Assembly: GCF_008704995.1 (NCBI RefSeq)
Contig: NZ_CP023747.1
Span: 682,001 to 746,000 of the forward strand
Origin: Streptomyces nodosus
GTDB lineage: Bacteria; Actinomycetota; Actinomycetes; Streptomycetales; Streptomycetaceae
DNA length: 64,000 nt
Direction: 5' to 3'
This document shows, piece by piece, positions 36,797 through 45,147 of the stretch. The notes beneath the pieces are model-generated. The model worked only from the letters and a program-made list of their open reading frames with translations, ran no database searches and was not told the origin of the DNA. How positions within the stretch are numbered: the first letter of the stretch is position 1; each line of letters opens with the position of its first letter. Made by a program: the position numbers and the translations under genes.

Positions 36797-37249
36797 TTAC
36801 TGGAAGTAGTCGTTGATACGAGACACCGTCATGAGGTCGCCCGCGGCATTGTGCATACCCGTCTCCACATGAGCGTCGTCCTTGGAGTGCTGGGCACGGG
36901 TGAAGTCCAGGTGGTTGGATATGTGGGCGCACGCCTCATTCAGAGTCTGGAGCTGGGAGTTCCACGCGTCGTGCACCTCGAGGAGGGCAGAGCCCGTGTC
37001 CAGGCCGTCGTTGAAGAGGTCGACGGACGCTGTGAACGTACTGGGCCTCGCGAAGTCGCCATCCACGTGCAGCCGCTCGCGCAGTTCAAACGCCAGGTTG
37101 CCGAGCTTGCCCAGTTGGTCGTCATGGACCACGAGATCCACCTGCGTGCAGCCACCGCCCGCGTCAGCAGGAAGCTGATTGAGCCGCAAGCGCACGGACT
37201 GCCTCTCGACGGCCTCGGACTTCAGTTGTTCCCACTCTTCCCACGCCAT
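36797..37249 (-). CDS. Helical 150-aa protein, first gene of the IS-interrupted cassette
   Basis: A 150-aa protein with no family I recognise. It has a charged N-terminus (MAWEEWEQLKSEAVERQ), a mid region VDLVVHDDQLGKLGNLAFEL and a second helix LLEVHDAWNSQLQTLNEACA, resembling the two-helix WXG100-like partner proteins found next to large helical substrates. No signal peptide or membrane helix is present. ATG 37249 follows GGGAGGGGCGGGGCGG. The next gene, the IS-split one, starts 48 bp later, so it is a true operon of three. Codon use is less GC-biased than in the flanking oxidase gene, hinting at separate origin of the cassette. Confidence 0.75.
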   Translation of the reverse strand: MAWEEWEQLKSEAVERQSVRLRLNQLPADAGGGCTQVDLVVHDDQLGKLGNLAFELRERLHVDGDFARPSTFTASVDLFNDGLDTGSALLEVHDAWNSQLQTLNEACAHISNHLDFTRAQHSKDDAHVETGMHNAAGDLMTVSRINDYFQ

Positions 37250-37404
37250 TCCGCCCCGCCCCTCCCATGGTGTGGTAGGTCACGATTGCAACCACCCGAC
37301 TCGATCAGTCTTACCATGTTCCTACCTTCGGCTGCCCACAGCCGACACACCGTTTCGCCGGGCCTTCCCTCCGGAGCCGGACCACGGCACGCGGACACCG
37401 AACG

Positions 37405-38898
37405 TCATCGCCCGGGAGAGCCCTGGGACCGGGAGCCGGGTGGGACGATGTCCAGGACGGCCATCATGCCCTTGTCCTCGTGGTTGAGGATGTGGCAGTG
37501 GAACACGGTCCTTCCGGTGAACTCCTGGAAGTGGACGCGGATCACGATCGCACCGCGCCTCGGCACGTTCACCGTGTCGTAGACGCTGTGGGTGGGATCC
37601 TGGGTCTTTCCGTCGACGCTCATCAACTGGAAGTGGTTGGTGTGCAGATGGAAACTGTGGTCCTCGTCCGAGTCGTTGCGGACGGTCCACTCCTCGACGG
37701 TGCCGAGGGTGGAGACGAAGTCGGTCCGCCCCGGATCGTAGGTACGGCCGTTGATGTAGAAGACCGTGCCCGCCTTGTTCTCCGTGAAGGCGACCGTCTT
37801 GCGGTCCGCGACCTTCGCCCGGCTCAGGTCCTCGTACGGGGCGAGGTCGGTGGGGATCGCGGCCCGTGTCATGGGCGTGCCGTCGGTGACGACGGTCGCG
37901 AGGTCGGCCCGGGGGAACCGGTTGCCGGCCGGGCCGGAGTCGAACGGCAGCGTCTCCAGCCGGGTGGTGCCGGGAGCACCGCCCTGGACCAGGACGTCGA
38001 AGCGAGCGGCGGCGGGGAGGAGCAGCGTGTCCTCGGAGTAGGTCCTGCGCACCGGGACGCCGTCCTGGGCGATCACATGGAAGCGGATGCCCGGGAGATG
38101 CAGCCGGTAGTAGATGTTGGCGCCGATGTTGGCCAGCCGCCACAGCTGGGTCTCGCCCGGCCGGATGTGGATCACCGGATTCTGTTGCCCGTTGACGGTG
38201 CGGTTGGTGGCCGCGCCGATGCTCAGCGGTTGCGTCTTGATCGAGTCGCCCTGGACCTGGAAGTCCTTGAGGGCGACGGTGTGCTCGGTGATGCCGCGCA
38301 ACGACGGCGGCAGGTGCTGCCGCAGGCCCTCGACCACGATGATGCCCGACTCGCCGCCCGCCACCTGGGGGGCGGACATCTTGTCCGCGTGTGAGTGGTA
38401 CCAGTAGGTGCCGGTGGGGTGCCGGCGCGGCAGCCGGTACACATAGTGGTACGACTGCCGGTACTTGATGGAGATGAAGATGTCGTCGGCGGGGGCGCGC
38501 GGCGAGACGAAGAGGCCGTGCGTGTGCAGATTGGTGTCCTGGTCGATGCGGTTGGTCATCGTCAGGTCGATGCGGTCGCCGGGCCGCACGCGCAAGGTGG
38601 GCGGCATATAGGCCCCGTTGTAGGTCATGGCGTACAACTGGCGGTTGCCGACCCGGACCTTGCGCCGTTCCACGACGATGGTCGTCCTGAGCACGCCGTC
38701 CCGGCTCACCACCTCCGGGGGATCCTGGAGGCGCGGCCCCGGCTCCGGGGTGGAGCCGTCCTGCGCCGCGGTCGCGGGCAGGTTGTGGGGCGGCCCGCTC
38801 ACCGCGTTGCTCCCCGCGCAGCCGACCAGCAGGACGGTGACGAGCAGGCCGATGACCATACGGGGCGACGAGAATCGACGGGTACCGGGCCGGGTCAC
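37405..38898 (-). CDS. Multicopper oxidase, lipoprotein-anchored
   Basis: A 497-aa multicopper oxidase. A lipoprotein signal (VIGLLVTVLLVGCAGS, cysteine near residue 29) puts it outside the membrane. The four copper motifs are all present: HTHG, WYHSHAD, HSFHLHTNHFQL and HCHILNHEDKGMM, the last with the type-1 Met ligand. I start at GTG 38898, with GGGAGAG just before it; the frame extends further upstream but without a signal-peptide shape. It should couple one-electron oxidation of Cu(I), metals or phenols to reduction of oxygen. No copper chaperone or regulator lies next to it, so the substrate is open. Confidence 0.93.
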   Translation of the reverse strand: MTRPGTRRFSSPRMVIGLLVTVLLVGCAGSNAVSGPPHNLPATAAQDGSTPEPGPRLQDPPEVVSRDGVLRTTIVVERRKVRVGNRQLYAMTYNGAYMPPTLRVRPGDRIDLTMTNRIDQDTNLHTHGLFVSPRAPADDIFISIKYRQSYHYVYRLPRRHPTGTYWYHSHADKMSAPQVAGGESGIIVVEGLRQHLPPSLRGITEHTVALKDFQVQGDSIKTQPLSIGAATNRTVNGQQNPVIHIRPGETQLWRLANIGANIYYRLHLPGIRFHVIAQDGVPVRRTYSEDTLLLPAAARFDVLVQGGAPGTTRLETLPFDSGPAGNRFPRADLATVVTDGTPMTRAAIPTDLAPYEDLSRAKVADRKTVAFTENKAGTVFYINGRTYDPGRTDFVSTLGTVEEWTVRNDSDEDHSFHLHTNHFQLMSVDGKTQDPTHSVYDTVNVPRRGAIVIRVHFQEFTGRTVFHCHILNHEDKGMMAVLDIVPPGSRSQGSPGR

Positions 38899-39117
38899 AT
38901 CTCTCCCAGGAAAGCGGTGCGGGACGGGCCGGGTGCGACCGGCCCGTGACCCACGGCGTGAACGACGCGACGATGGAGCGTGCTGGAGCCGCGGATCCAT
39001 GGCGCGCTGCCGGTGACCCGCCTGTGGGAGCGTAGGCGCGCGGACACCCCGCCCCATGCGGCCACGCCCGCCCCGGGGCGCCGTCCCCCCGAATGGGCCC
39101 CGGGGGAAGGCGGTGCG

Positions 39118-39906
39118 TCAGAGGCGGAAGCCGCCGCTGGCCTCGATGCGCTGGCCGGTGATCCAGCCGGTGCCCTCGCTCACCAGTGCGGCCACGGCCG
39201 GACCGATGTCGTCGGCGTGGGCGACCCTGCCGAGTGCGGTCATGCCGCTCATGGCCTTCTGGACGTCCTCGCTGGCCCGGAGGTAACCGCCGGCGAAGTC
39301 GGTGGCGACCGGACCGGGGGCGACGGTGTTGACGCTGATGCCGCGCTTGCCGAGCTCGGCCGCCCAGTAGCGGGTGAGCACCTCGACCGCACCCTTCATG
39401 GCGCCGTACACGGCGTACGGCGCGGTGACGAACCGGGCGAGGCCGGAGGAGAAGTTGACGACCCGGCCCCCGTCGGCCAGCAGCGGCGCGGTGCCCTCGG
39501 GGGCGGTGGCGAGGGCCTGGACGAGCAGATAGACGCCCTTGAAGTGGACCGCGTAGAGCTGGTCGATGGTTTCCTCGTCGGTCGAGCCGAGGACGGTGCT
39601 GCCGGAGAACCCGGCGTTGTTGACCAGGATGTCGAAGCTCTCCCGGCTCCAGCCGCTGCGCAGGGTCTCGCGCAGGGTGCCGGCGAAGGCGTCGAAGGTC
39701 GCGGTTCGGGTGGTGTCGAGCCGGATCGCCTCGGCGGTCCGGCCGAGCCCGGCCACCGCCTCGACGACCTGCTTCGCCTCGTCCTCGTGGGAGCGGTAGG
39801 TGAAGACGACGTCGATACCGGCGGCGGCGAGCGCCTCGACGACGGCGCGGCCGAGGCCGCGGTTGCCGCCCGTGACAAGGGCGATCTTCTGGGGAGATGC
39901 GGACAT
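39118..39906 (-). CDS. Short-chain dehydrogenase/reductase
   Basis: A 262-aa classical SDR: TGGNRGLG cofactor loop near residue 12, NNAG near 100, catalytic Ser in NFSSGLARF, YxxxK in YGAMKGAVEV near 172, and the PGPVATDF and GWITGQRIEASGGF C-terminal hallmarks. The YRSHEDEA stretch after strand 2 (Arg at the cofactor-deciding position) suggests NADP(H). ATG 39906 has GAGGAG upstream. It is divergent from an XRE-type regulator of a kind that often controls a neighbouring SDR. The substrate is unknown. Confidence 0.92.
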   Translation of the reverse strand: MSASPQKIALVTGGNRGLGRAVVEALAAAGIDVVFTYRSHEDEAKQVVEAVAGLGRTAEAIRLDTTRTATFDAFAGTLRETLRSGWSRESFDILVNNAGFSGSTVLGSTDEETIDQLYAVHFKGVYLLVQALATAPEGTAPLLADGGRVVNFSSGLARFVTAPYAVYGAMKGAVEVLTRYWAAELGKRGISVNTVAPGPVATDFAGGYLRASEDVQKAMSGMTALGRVAHADDIGPAVAALVSEGTGWITGQRIEASGGFRL

Positions 39907-40054
39907 GGCGTTGTCGCTCCTCGCGTTGCTCGTTCGGCTGTGGTGGTGAAGGACATCTCCACGATGGATCGCGCCCCGGACGGCAACCAGTGGGCGTTCA
40001 CCCAGGGGTCGGCACCCCCTGGCTGACGCCGGCCGGCGCGGGGAGACTGGACGG

Positions 40055-40942
40055 GTGAATCTCAGTGAGCTGGGGGCGTTCCTCAAGTCGCGGCGTGACC
40101 GTATCCGTCCCTCCGACGTGGGCCTGCCCTCCGGGCCCAGGCGCCGGGTCCCCGGGCTGCGCCGCGACGAGGTCGCCATGCTGGCCGGCGCCTCGACCGA
40201 CTACTACACCGAGCTGGAGCGGGGCGGCGCCCAGCCGTCGGAGCAGATGCTCGCGGCGCTGGCCCGCGCCCTCCGGCTCACCCGCGACGAACGCGACCAC
40301 ATCTACCACCTCGCCGATCGGCCGCTGCCCGCCGAGGGAGGGCCCGCCGCGCATGTCCATCCGGGCATGCTCGACCTGCTCGGCCGGCTGACCACCACGC
40401 CCGCAGCGGTGATCACGGATATGCATGTCACCCTCGTGCAGAACCGCCTCGCCGTGGCCCTGCTCGGCCCGGCCGTGACGACGACCGGGCCGGAGGCGAG
40501 CTTCGTCCACCGGTGGTTCACCGATCCGCAGGCCCGGACGCTGTATCCGGAGAGCGACCACGATCATCACTCCCGGTCCTTCGTCGCCGATCTGCGGGCG
40601 GCGGTGGCCCGTCGCAGCCGCGGTGATCAGGAGGCGTCACGTCTGGTCGCGGAGCTGGAACGGCGCAGCGACGAGTTCGCCCGCCTCTGGGCGCACCGTG
40701 AGGTGGCGGTCCGACGCGCCGACCGCAAACGCATCGTCCACCCCACGCTGGGTGTCCTGGAGCTGAACTGCCTCAATCTCTTCAGCGAGGACGGCCGTCA
40801 GCGGCTGCTGTGGTTCACCCCAGCGCCCGGCACGGACTCCGTCGAGAAGCTCGAACTGCTGGCCGTGCTCGGCACCCAGGACCTCCGCCCCGGGTACGAC
40901 GGCCGGCCCGAGCCCTCCCGGCCGGGTACCGCGGAAGAATGA
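40055..40942 (+). CDS. XRE-family regulator with MmyB-like ligand domain
   Basis: A 295-aa regulator. The N-terminal HTH (about 1-75) reads LGAFLKSRRDRIRPSDVGL and VPGLRRDEVAMLAGAST with YYTELERG, followed by a MmyB-like domain (about 105-275: AAVITDMHVTLVQNRLAVALL, RWFTDPQART, DEFARLWAHREV, GVLELNCLNLF). Such proteins are typical Streptomyces repressors of adjacent oxidoreductase genes, here the divergent SDR. The start is GTG 40055 with GGGAG upstream. Confidence 0.9.
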   Translation: MNLSELGAFLKSRRDRIRPSDVGLPSGPRRRVPGLRRDEVAMLAGASTDYYTELERGGAQPSEQMLAALARALRLTRDERDHIYHLADRPLPAEGGPAAHVHPGMLDLLGRLTTTPAAVITDMHVTLVQNRLAVALLGPAVTTTGPEASFVHRWFTDPQARTLYPESDHDHHSRSFVADLRAAVARRSRGDQEASRLVAELERRSDEFARLWAHREVAVRRADRKRIVHPTLGVLELNCLNLFSEDGRQRLLWFTPAPGTDSVEKLELLAVLGTQDLRPGYDGRPEPSRPGTAEE

Positions 40943-40959
40943 CGGGCGGCCCCGTCCGC

Positions 40960-40978
40960 GCCGCCGGGGCACGGCGGC
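40960..40978. terminator. Short hairpin between convergent genes
   Basis: GCCGCCG and CGGCGGC pair around GGGCA in the 45-bp gap between the XRE gene and the site-2 protease gene. Confidence 0.45.
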
Positions 40979-40987
40979 GGACCGCGC

Positions 40988-42157
40988 TCAGGGACCGCGG
41001 CGCCGCCCCGAGGCGGTGCCCATCAGCCACCCCACGGTGCGGCTGACGTCGGACAGCGAGACGATGCCGACCAGCCTGCCCCGCTCCACCACCAGGACCC
41101 GGTGTTCGGCGCCCGGCTCCATGCGCGGCAGCAGATCCGCCAGCGGGCTGTCCGGCTCCACCACGACGGTCCCCGACAGCGGCACCATCGCCTCGCGCAC
41201 CGTCGCGGCCGAGGCCTCGGTCCCCGGCATCTTCCGGGCGCCTTCGAGGGTGACCAGCCCGACCGGGGCCCCGTCGTCGTCCGTCACGGGGAACGCCGAA
41301 TGCCGATAGCGCCAGCGCGCATCGGTGAGAAAGTCCGCGACCGTGGTGTCCGCGGACACCGTGAGCGGTTCGGGGGTCATGGCGTCCCGCACCGGGACAC
41401 CCGCGAGCACGCCGCGCATATGGGCCTGCCGTCCCTCGGCGGTGGCGGCCGCGATGAGGAACCAGCCGATCAGCGCCAGCCAGAGACCGCCGAACGATCT
41501 GCTCCGCATGAACACGATCAGCCCGAGGACCACGAGCAGCCAGCCGAAGACCCGCCCCGCGCCGGTCGCGCCGGCGGTCGCCCGCAGCCGGTCCCCCGTG
41601 CGCCACCACAGGAACGCGCGCAGCAGCCTGCCGCCGTCGAGCGGGGCGGCGGGCAACGCGTTGAACACTGCGAGCAGCACATTGATGCCCGCCAGCCACC
41701 CCACCATCTCCACCACGACGCCGGACACGGACGTCAGGCCGAGCAGCCAGGTGAGGAGGGTGAAGAGCCCGCCCAGAAGAAGGCTGACCAGCGGGCCGAC
41801 TCCGGCGATCCGCAGCTCCGCGCCGGGGCTGGACGCCTCGGACCTGAGCCGGGCCGCCCCACCCAGCAGCCAGAGCACGATGTCGTCCACCCCGACCCCG
41901 TTGCGCCGGGCCACGACGGCGTGCGCCAGCTCATGGGCGAGCAGGGAGGCGAAGAAGACCACCGCGGTGCAGAGTCCCGCCGCCCAGTACACCGCCCAGC
42001 CGCGCCCCGGGTACGTCTGCGGAAGGCGGCCCTGGGCCAGTCCGAACGCGATGATCGCGAAGATGAACAGGACGCTCCAGTGCACGCCGACCCGGACCCC
42101 CGCGATCCGGCCCAGCACGAACGTCGCCCGCACCGCTCTCTCCCCTGCTCGAGCCAT
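40988..42157 (-). CDS. Site-2-protease-like intramembrane metalloprotease with CBS domains
   Basis: A 389-aa M50 peptidase. Six or so membrane helices surround HELAH (zinc ligands, near residue 77) and LDGGR (third ligand, near 172). Two CBS domains follow (about 255-375: VRDAMTPEPLTVSADTTVAD, VREAMVPLSGTVVVEPD). The CBS pair probably senses adenine nucleotides or other ligands and gates cleavage. Actinomycetes carry several such proteins and the substrates are mostly unknown. ATG 42157 is preferred to the GTG three bases earlier. No anti-sigma factor lies beside it. Confidence 0.92.
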   Translation of the reverse strand: MARAGERAVRATFVLGRIAGVRVGVHWSVLFIFAIIAFGLAQGRLPQTYPGRGWAVYWAAGLCTAVVFFASLLAHELAHAVVARRNGVGVDDIVLWLLGGAARLRSEASSPGAELRIAGVGPLVSLLLGGLFTLLTWLLGLTSVSGVVVEMVGWLAGINVLLAVFNALPAAPLDGGRLLRAFLWWRTGDRLRATAGATGAGRVFGWLLVVLGLIVFMRSRSFGGLWLALIGWFLIAAATAEGRQAHMRGVLAGVPVRDAMTPEPLTVSADTTVADFLTDARWRYRHSAFPVTDDDGAPVGLVTLEGARKMPGTEASAATVREAMVPLSGTVVVEPDSPLADLLPRMEPGAEHRVLVVERGRLVGIVSLSDVSRTVGWLMGTASGRRRGP

Positions 42158-42426
42158 CACCGGCAGACAGCCGTCCCGGTCCTGGCTTCCAGTACACCGT
42201 GGGGCCCACGGGTTCGCGCGCCGACGGAGTCCGGGGCTTCGGCCGGAAGGCGTAGGCGCGGCGCACCGGATGCCGGCACGGCCGCCGGGGCCTGGGCCGC
42301 CTCGGTTGCGAGCCGCGGCGGCGCAGGCAGCGCAGCATGGAGAGGGAGTCGGTGGGAGTCGAACGTACCCGCCCCTACACCGTCCAGGAGGTGACCTCGC
42401 CCCGGACGCGTGCCCCGTCGGCCGGG
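42158..42426. other. Upstream region of the site-2 protease gene
   Basis: About 270 bp. I see no gene and no clear promoter motif. An AGGAGGTGA ribosome-site-like string near 42390 is followed only by a short frame antisense to the neighbouring methyltransferase. Confidence 0.5.
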
Positions 42427-43236
42427 TCAGGGCTTGCGGGCGAGACCGCCGTGCTCACCGACGAGTACCGGGGCGGGCGAGGCCGCGTCCGGCCGCCAGT
42501 GGGTGACCGGGACCACCCCGGGGTCGACAAGGTCCAGCCCGTCGAAGAACGCCGTGATCTGGTCGACGGTGCGCAGGTTGTAGGGAACGGCACCGCTCTC
42601 GTTGTACGCGTCCTGGGCGCGTTCGAAGTCCGGGTCGACGCCCCGTGAACCGTCGTTGATGGAGAGGTAGCTGCCGGACGGCAGCGCGTCCATCAGGCGG
42701 GTGACGATGGAGCGTGCCTGCTCGTGGCCGGAGATATGGCCGAGGATGTTGCTGAGGACCAGGGCGGTGGGGCGGGTGAGGTCCAGTGTCCCGGCGGCGG
42801 CCGCCAGGATGCGGTCCGGGTCCAGCACATCGGCGTCGGCATAGGCGGTCGCCCCCTCCGGGGTGGAGGTGAGCAGGGCACGGGCGTGCGCCAGGACCAT
42901 CGGGTCGTTGTCGACATAGACGATCCGGGCCTCGGGGGCGAGCCGCTGGGCGACCTCATGGGTGTTGTCGGCGGTCGGCAGACCGGTCCCGACGTCCAGG
43001 AACTGCCGGACACCGGCCTCGGCGACCAGATAGGTGATGTTGCGGCGCAGAAAGGCGCGGCTGCTGCGGGCGATGGTGACGATGCCGGGGAAGACGGCCG
43101 TGTAGGCGTCACCGGCCTCCTCGTCGACGGGGTAGTTGTCCTTCCCGCCCAGCCAGTAGTTCCAGATCCGGGCCGAGTGCGGCACCGATGTGTCGATCTT
43201 CGGATGCGTCGTCGCGGGGTCCGTCATGAGCACCAT
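42427..43236 (-). CDS. DUF574 (Methyltransf_19) SAM-dependent methyltransferase
   Basis: A 269-aa protein of the actinomycete DUF574 family: HSARIWNYWLGGKDNYPVDE near residue 20, ITYLVAEAGVRQFLDVGTGL near 75, PTADNTHEVAQ, VYVDNDPMV, ADVLDPDRIL and LVLSNILGHI. The Rossmann core and glycine motif are intact, so SAM binding is likely, but no substrate is known for the family. Streptomyces genomes have many paralogues. ATG 43236 is used, with ATG 43227 as an alternative. It is transcribed away from the leader-peptide/symporter unit. Confidence 0.9.
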   Translation of the reverse strand: MVLMTDPATTHPKIDTSVPHSARIWNYWLGGKDNYPVDEEAGDAYTAVFPGIVTIARSSRAFLRRNITYLVAEAGVRQFLDVGTGLPTADNTHEVAQRLAPEARIVYVDNDPMVLAHARALLTSTPEGATAYADADVLDPDRILAAAAGTLDLTRPTALVLSNILGHISGHEQARSIVTRLMDALPSGSYLSINDGSRGVDPDFERAQDAYNESGAVPYNLRTVDQITAFFDGLDLVDPGVVPVTHWRPDAASPAPVLVGEHGGLARKP

Positions 43237-43389
43237 CCGTCTTCAGCCGAGGCATGAATCTTTCAACATCAAACTACGCCCCAACAGCCCCTCCACGTGC
43301 GTCACTTGATGCATCGGGGCGGATCTGGACCCGCTTCGCCCAAAGATTGGCTTTGATGTTCTCAAAGGGTAAGTGTTAGCTTTTCCGTC

Positions 43390-43518
43390 ATGATGACAGC
43401 AGCCGCGCACCGCGCCGACGCCCACCAGGGCGCCGGCCGCACCGTCATGGGCGTCCGGCTCGTGGCGCGCCTGCATGTCGACCTCTGTCGCCGCATGTCC
43501 GCGGCGTGTCGCGCCTGA
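43390..43518 (+). CDS. Short Cys-containing leader peptide upstream of the symporter
   Basis: A 42-codon frame (start ATG 43390; an internal ATG 43447 gives 23 aa). It ends in VRLVARLHVDLCRRMSAACR plus A, the pattern I remember for short putative leader peptides in Streptomyces found upstream of sulfur-assimilation and transporter genes. Two cysteine codons lie near the end. It is followed by a hairpin and then the symporter start 98 bp later. The likely role is ribosome-mediated attenuation responding to cysteine supply. No strong ribosome site distinguishes the two starts. Confidence 0.65.
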   Translation: MMTAAAHRADAHQGAGRTVMGVRLVARLHVDLCRRMSAACRA

Positions 43519-43536
43519 TCGCGAACCCCCTGATAC

Positions 43537-43569
43537 AGCGGCGCCGTTGACGCTTTCACGGTCGCCGCT
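43537..43569 (+). promoter_or_regulatory. Candidate attenuator hairpin
   Basis: AGCGGCG pairs with CGCCGCT, with an inner CGT/ACG pair and a loop of about 10 nt. It begins 19 bp after the leader stop and ends 47 bp before the symporter start, where attenuation control would be expected. Confidence 0.5.
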
Positions 43570-43616
43570 CCCGTATGTCCCGCTCTTTCCCCGCGCGTCC
43601 CCACTGGAGTGTGTCC

Positions 43617-44954
43617 GTGTCCGCGAACACCGCCGATACCAAGCCCCCGAAGCCGGGCTTCCGTATACCCGTCCCGTTCTGGGCCCAGGTCCTGCTCGGC
43701 CTCGTGGTCGGCCTGGTCCTCGGCTTTGTCGCCCGCACCTTCGACGTGTCCTGGCTCGCCACCACCCTCGACAAGGTGGGCGGCATCTTCGTCCAGCTCC
43801 TGAAGCTGGCCGTGGCCCCGCTGGTCTTCTTCGCGATCATGGTCTCCATCACCAATCTGCGGAAGGTCAACAACGCGGCACGCCTGGCCGGCCGCACCCT
43901 GCTCTGGTTCATGATCACTTCGCTGATCGCGGTGGTGATCGGCCTGGTCATCGGGCTGGTCTCCAACCCGGGCTCCGGCTCCGCCCTCACCCCGGCCGAC
44001 GGCGCCAGGCCGGACCACGCCGGCAGCTGGCTCGACTTCCTCACCGGCATCGTCCCGACGGACATCATCACGCCGTTCTCGGAGCTCAACGTTCTGCAGA
44101 TCGTCTTCATGGCGGTCGTCGCCGGCGTCGCGATCCTCAAGATCGGCCCCAAGGCCCAGCCGGTCCTGACGCTCTCCGAGTCCGTCCTCGAGCTGCTGCA
44201 GAAGGCCCTGTGGTGGGTGATCCTGCTCGCCCCGATCGGCTCCGCCGGTCTCATCGGCCGCGCGATCGTGCAGTACGGCTGGGACCTCCTCGGCGACTAC
44301 GCGACCTTCACCGCCGACATCTACATCGGCTGCGCCCTGGTCCTGTTCGGCGTCTATCCGCTGCTGCTCGCCTTCGCCGGCAAGCTCAACCCGCTGCACT
44401 TCTTCAAGGGCGCCTGGCCCGCCATCCAGCTCGCGTTCGTCTCCCGCTCCTCGGTCGGCACCATGCCGGTCACCCAGCAGTCGGCGATCCGTCTCGGCGT
44501 CCCCAAGGACTACGCCTCCTTCGCGGTGCCGTTCGGCGCGACGACCAAGATGGACGGCTGCGCGGCGATCTACCCGGCCATCTCCGCGATCTTCGTGGCC
44601 CAGATCTTCCATGTGGAGATCGGCATCAAGGAGTATCTGCTCATCGCCTTCGTCTCGGTGATCGGCTCGGCGGCCACCGCCGGTCTGACGGGAGCGACCG
44701 TGATGCTGACCCTCACCCTGTCCACCCTCGGCCTGCCGATGGAGGGCGTCGGTCTGCTCCTCGCGATCGACCCGATCCTGGACATGATGCGCACCGCGAC
44801 CAATGTCGCCGGGCAAGTCGTCTGCCCGTTGATCGTGGCGTCGAGGGAGAAGATCCTCGACACGGGCAAGTACAGCGGTGTGACCTCGTCGCCCGTGGAC
44901 CCCGTGGACCCCGTGGACGTGGAGCAGCCGGGGGCCGTGCCTGCCGCTGCCTGA
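43617..44954 (+). CDS. Dicarboxylate/amino acid:cation symporter (DAACS family)
   Basis: A 445-aa transporter from GTG 43617, preceded by TGGAG; an ATG 42 bp earlier adds a non-membrane tail. Eight helices plus two re-entrant loops fit the GltPh fold: RSSVGTMPVTQQSA (hairpin 1 serine region), FGATTKMDGCAAIYP (the sodium-site GATxNMDG motif) and LAIDPILDMMRTATNV (hairpin 2 and substrate site). Known members carry glutamate, C4-dicarboxylates or, in the TcyP group, cystine. The Cys-containing leader upstream makes cystine worth considering; sequence alone does not decide. The C-terminus has a repeated PVDPVDPVDV tail. Confidence 0.93.
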   Translation: MSANTADTKPPKPGFRIPVPFWAQVLLGLVVGLVLGFVARTFDVSWLATTLDKVGGIFVQLLKLAVAPLVFFAIMVSITNLRKVNNAARLAGRTLLWFMITSLIAVVIGLVIGLVSNPGSGSALTPADGARPDHAGSWLDFLTGIVPTDIITPFSELNVLQIVFMAVVAGVAILKIGPKAQPVLTLSESVLELLQKALWWVILLAPIGSAGLIGRAIVQYGWDLLGDYATFTADIYIGCALVLFGVYPLLLAFAGKLNPLHFFKGAWPAIQLAFVSRSSVGTMPVTQQSAIRLGVPKDYASFAVPFGATTKMDGCAAIYPAISAIFVAQIFHVEIGIKEYLLIAFVSVIGSAATAGLTGATVMLTLTLSTLGLPMEGVGLLLAIDPILDMMRTATNVAGQVVCPLIVASREKILDTGKYSGVTSSPVDPVDPVDVEQPGAVPAAA

Positions 44955-44987
44955 CCACGTCGCCGGTCCGACGGCACATCTGTGACG

Positions 44988-45024
44988 GCGGTCCCCAAGA
45001 CCCGGTGGTGGTCTTGGGGACCGC
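44988..45024. terminator. Strong hairpin terminator after the symporter
   Basis: GCGGTCCCCAAGACC and GGTCTTGGGGACCGC form a perfect 15-bp stem with a 7-nt loop, 33 bp past the stop. Confidence 0.9.
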
Positions 45025-45147
45025 TGTTGTCGTGCGGGGAGCGGACACCCGGCGGATCGGGTCACCCCGGCCTCTTCGCACTCCGCCCCGCCGGCGGAGC
45101 ACCCGCAGGGCGGGGAAGGGGGAAGGACGTCCGTCCGGGGTCGACCG

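Noticed and set aside
42336..42376. A tRNA-3'-end-like string read on the minus strand (TTCGACTCCC region)
   Set aside because: The T-stem does not pair, no acceptor partner or anticodon arm exists upstream, so it is not a tRNA or a clear attachment-site remnant.
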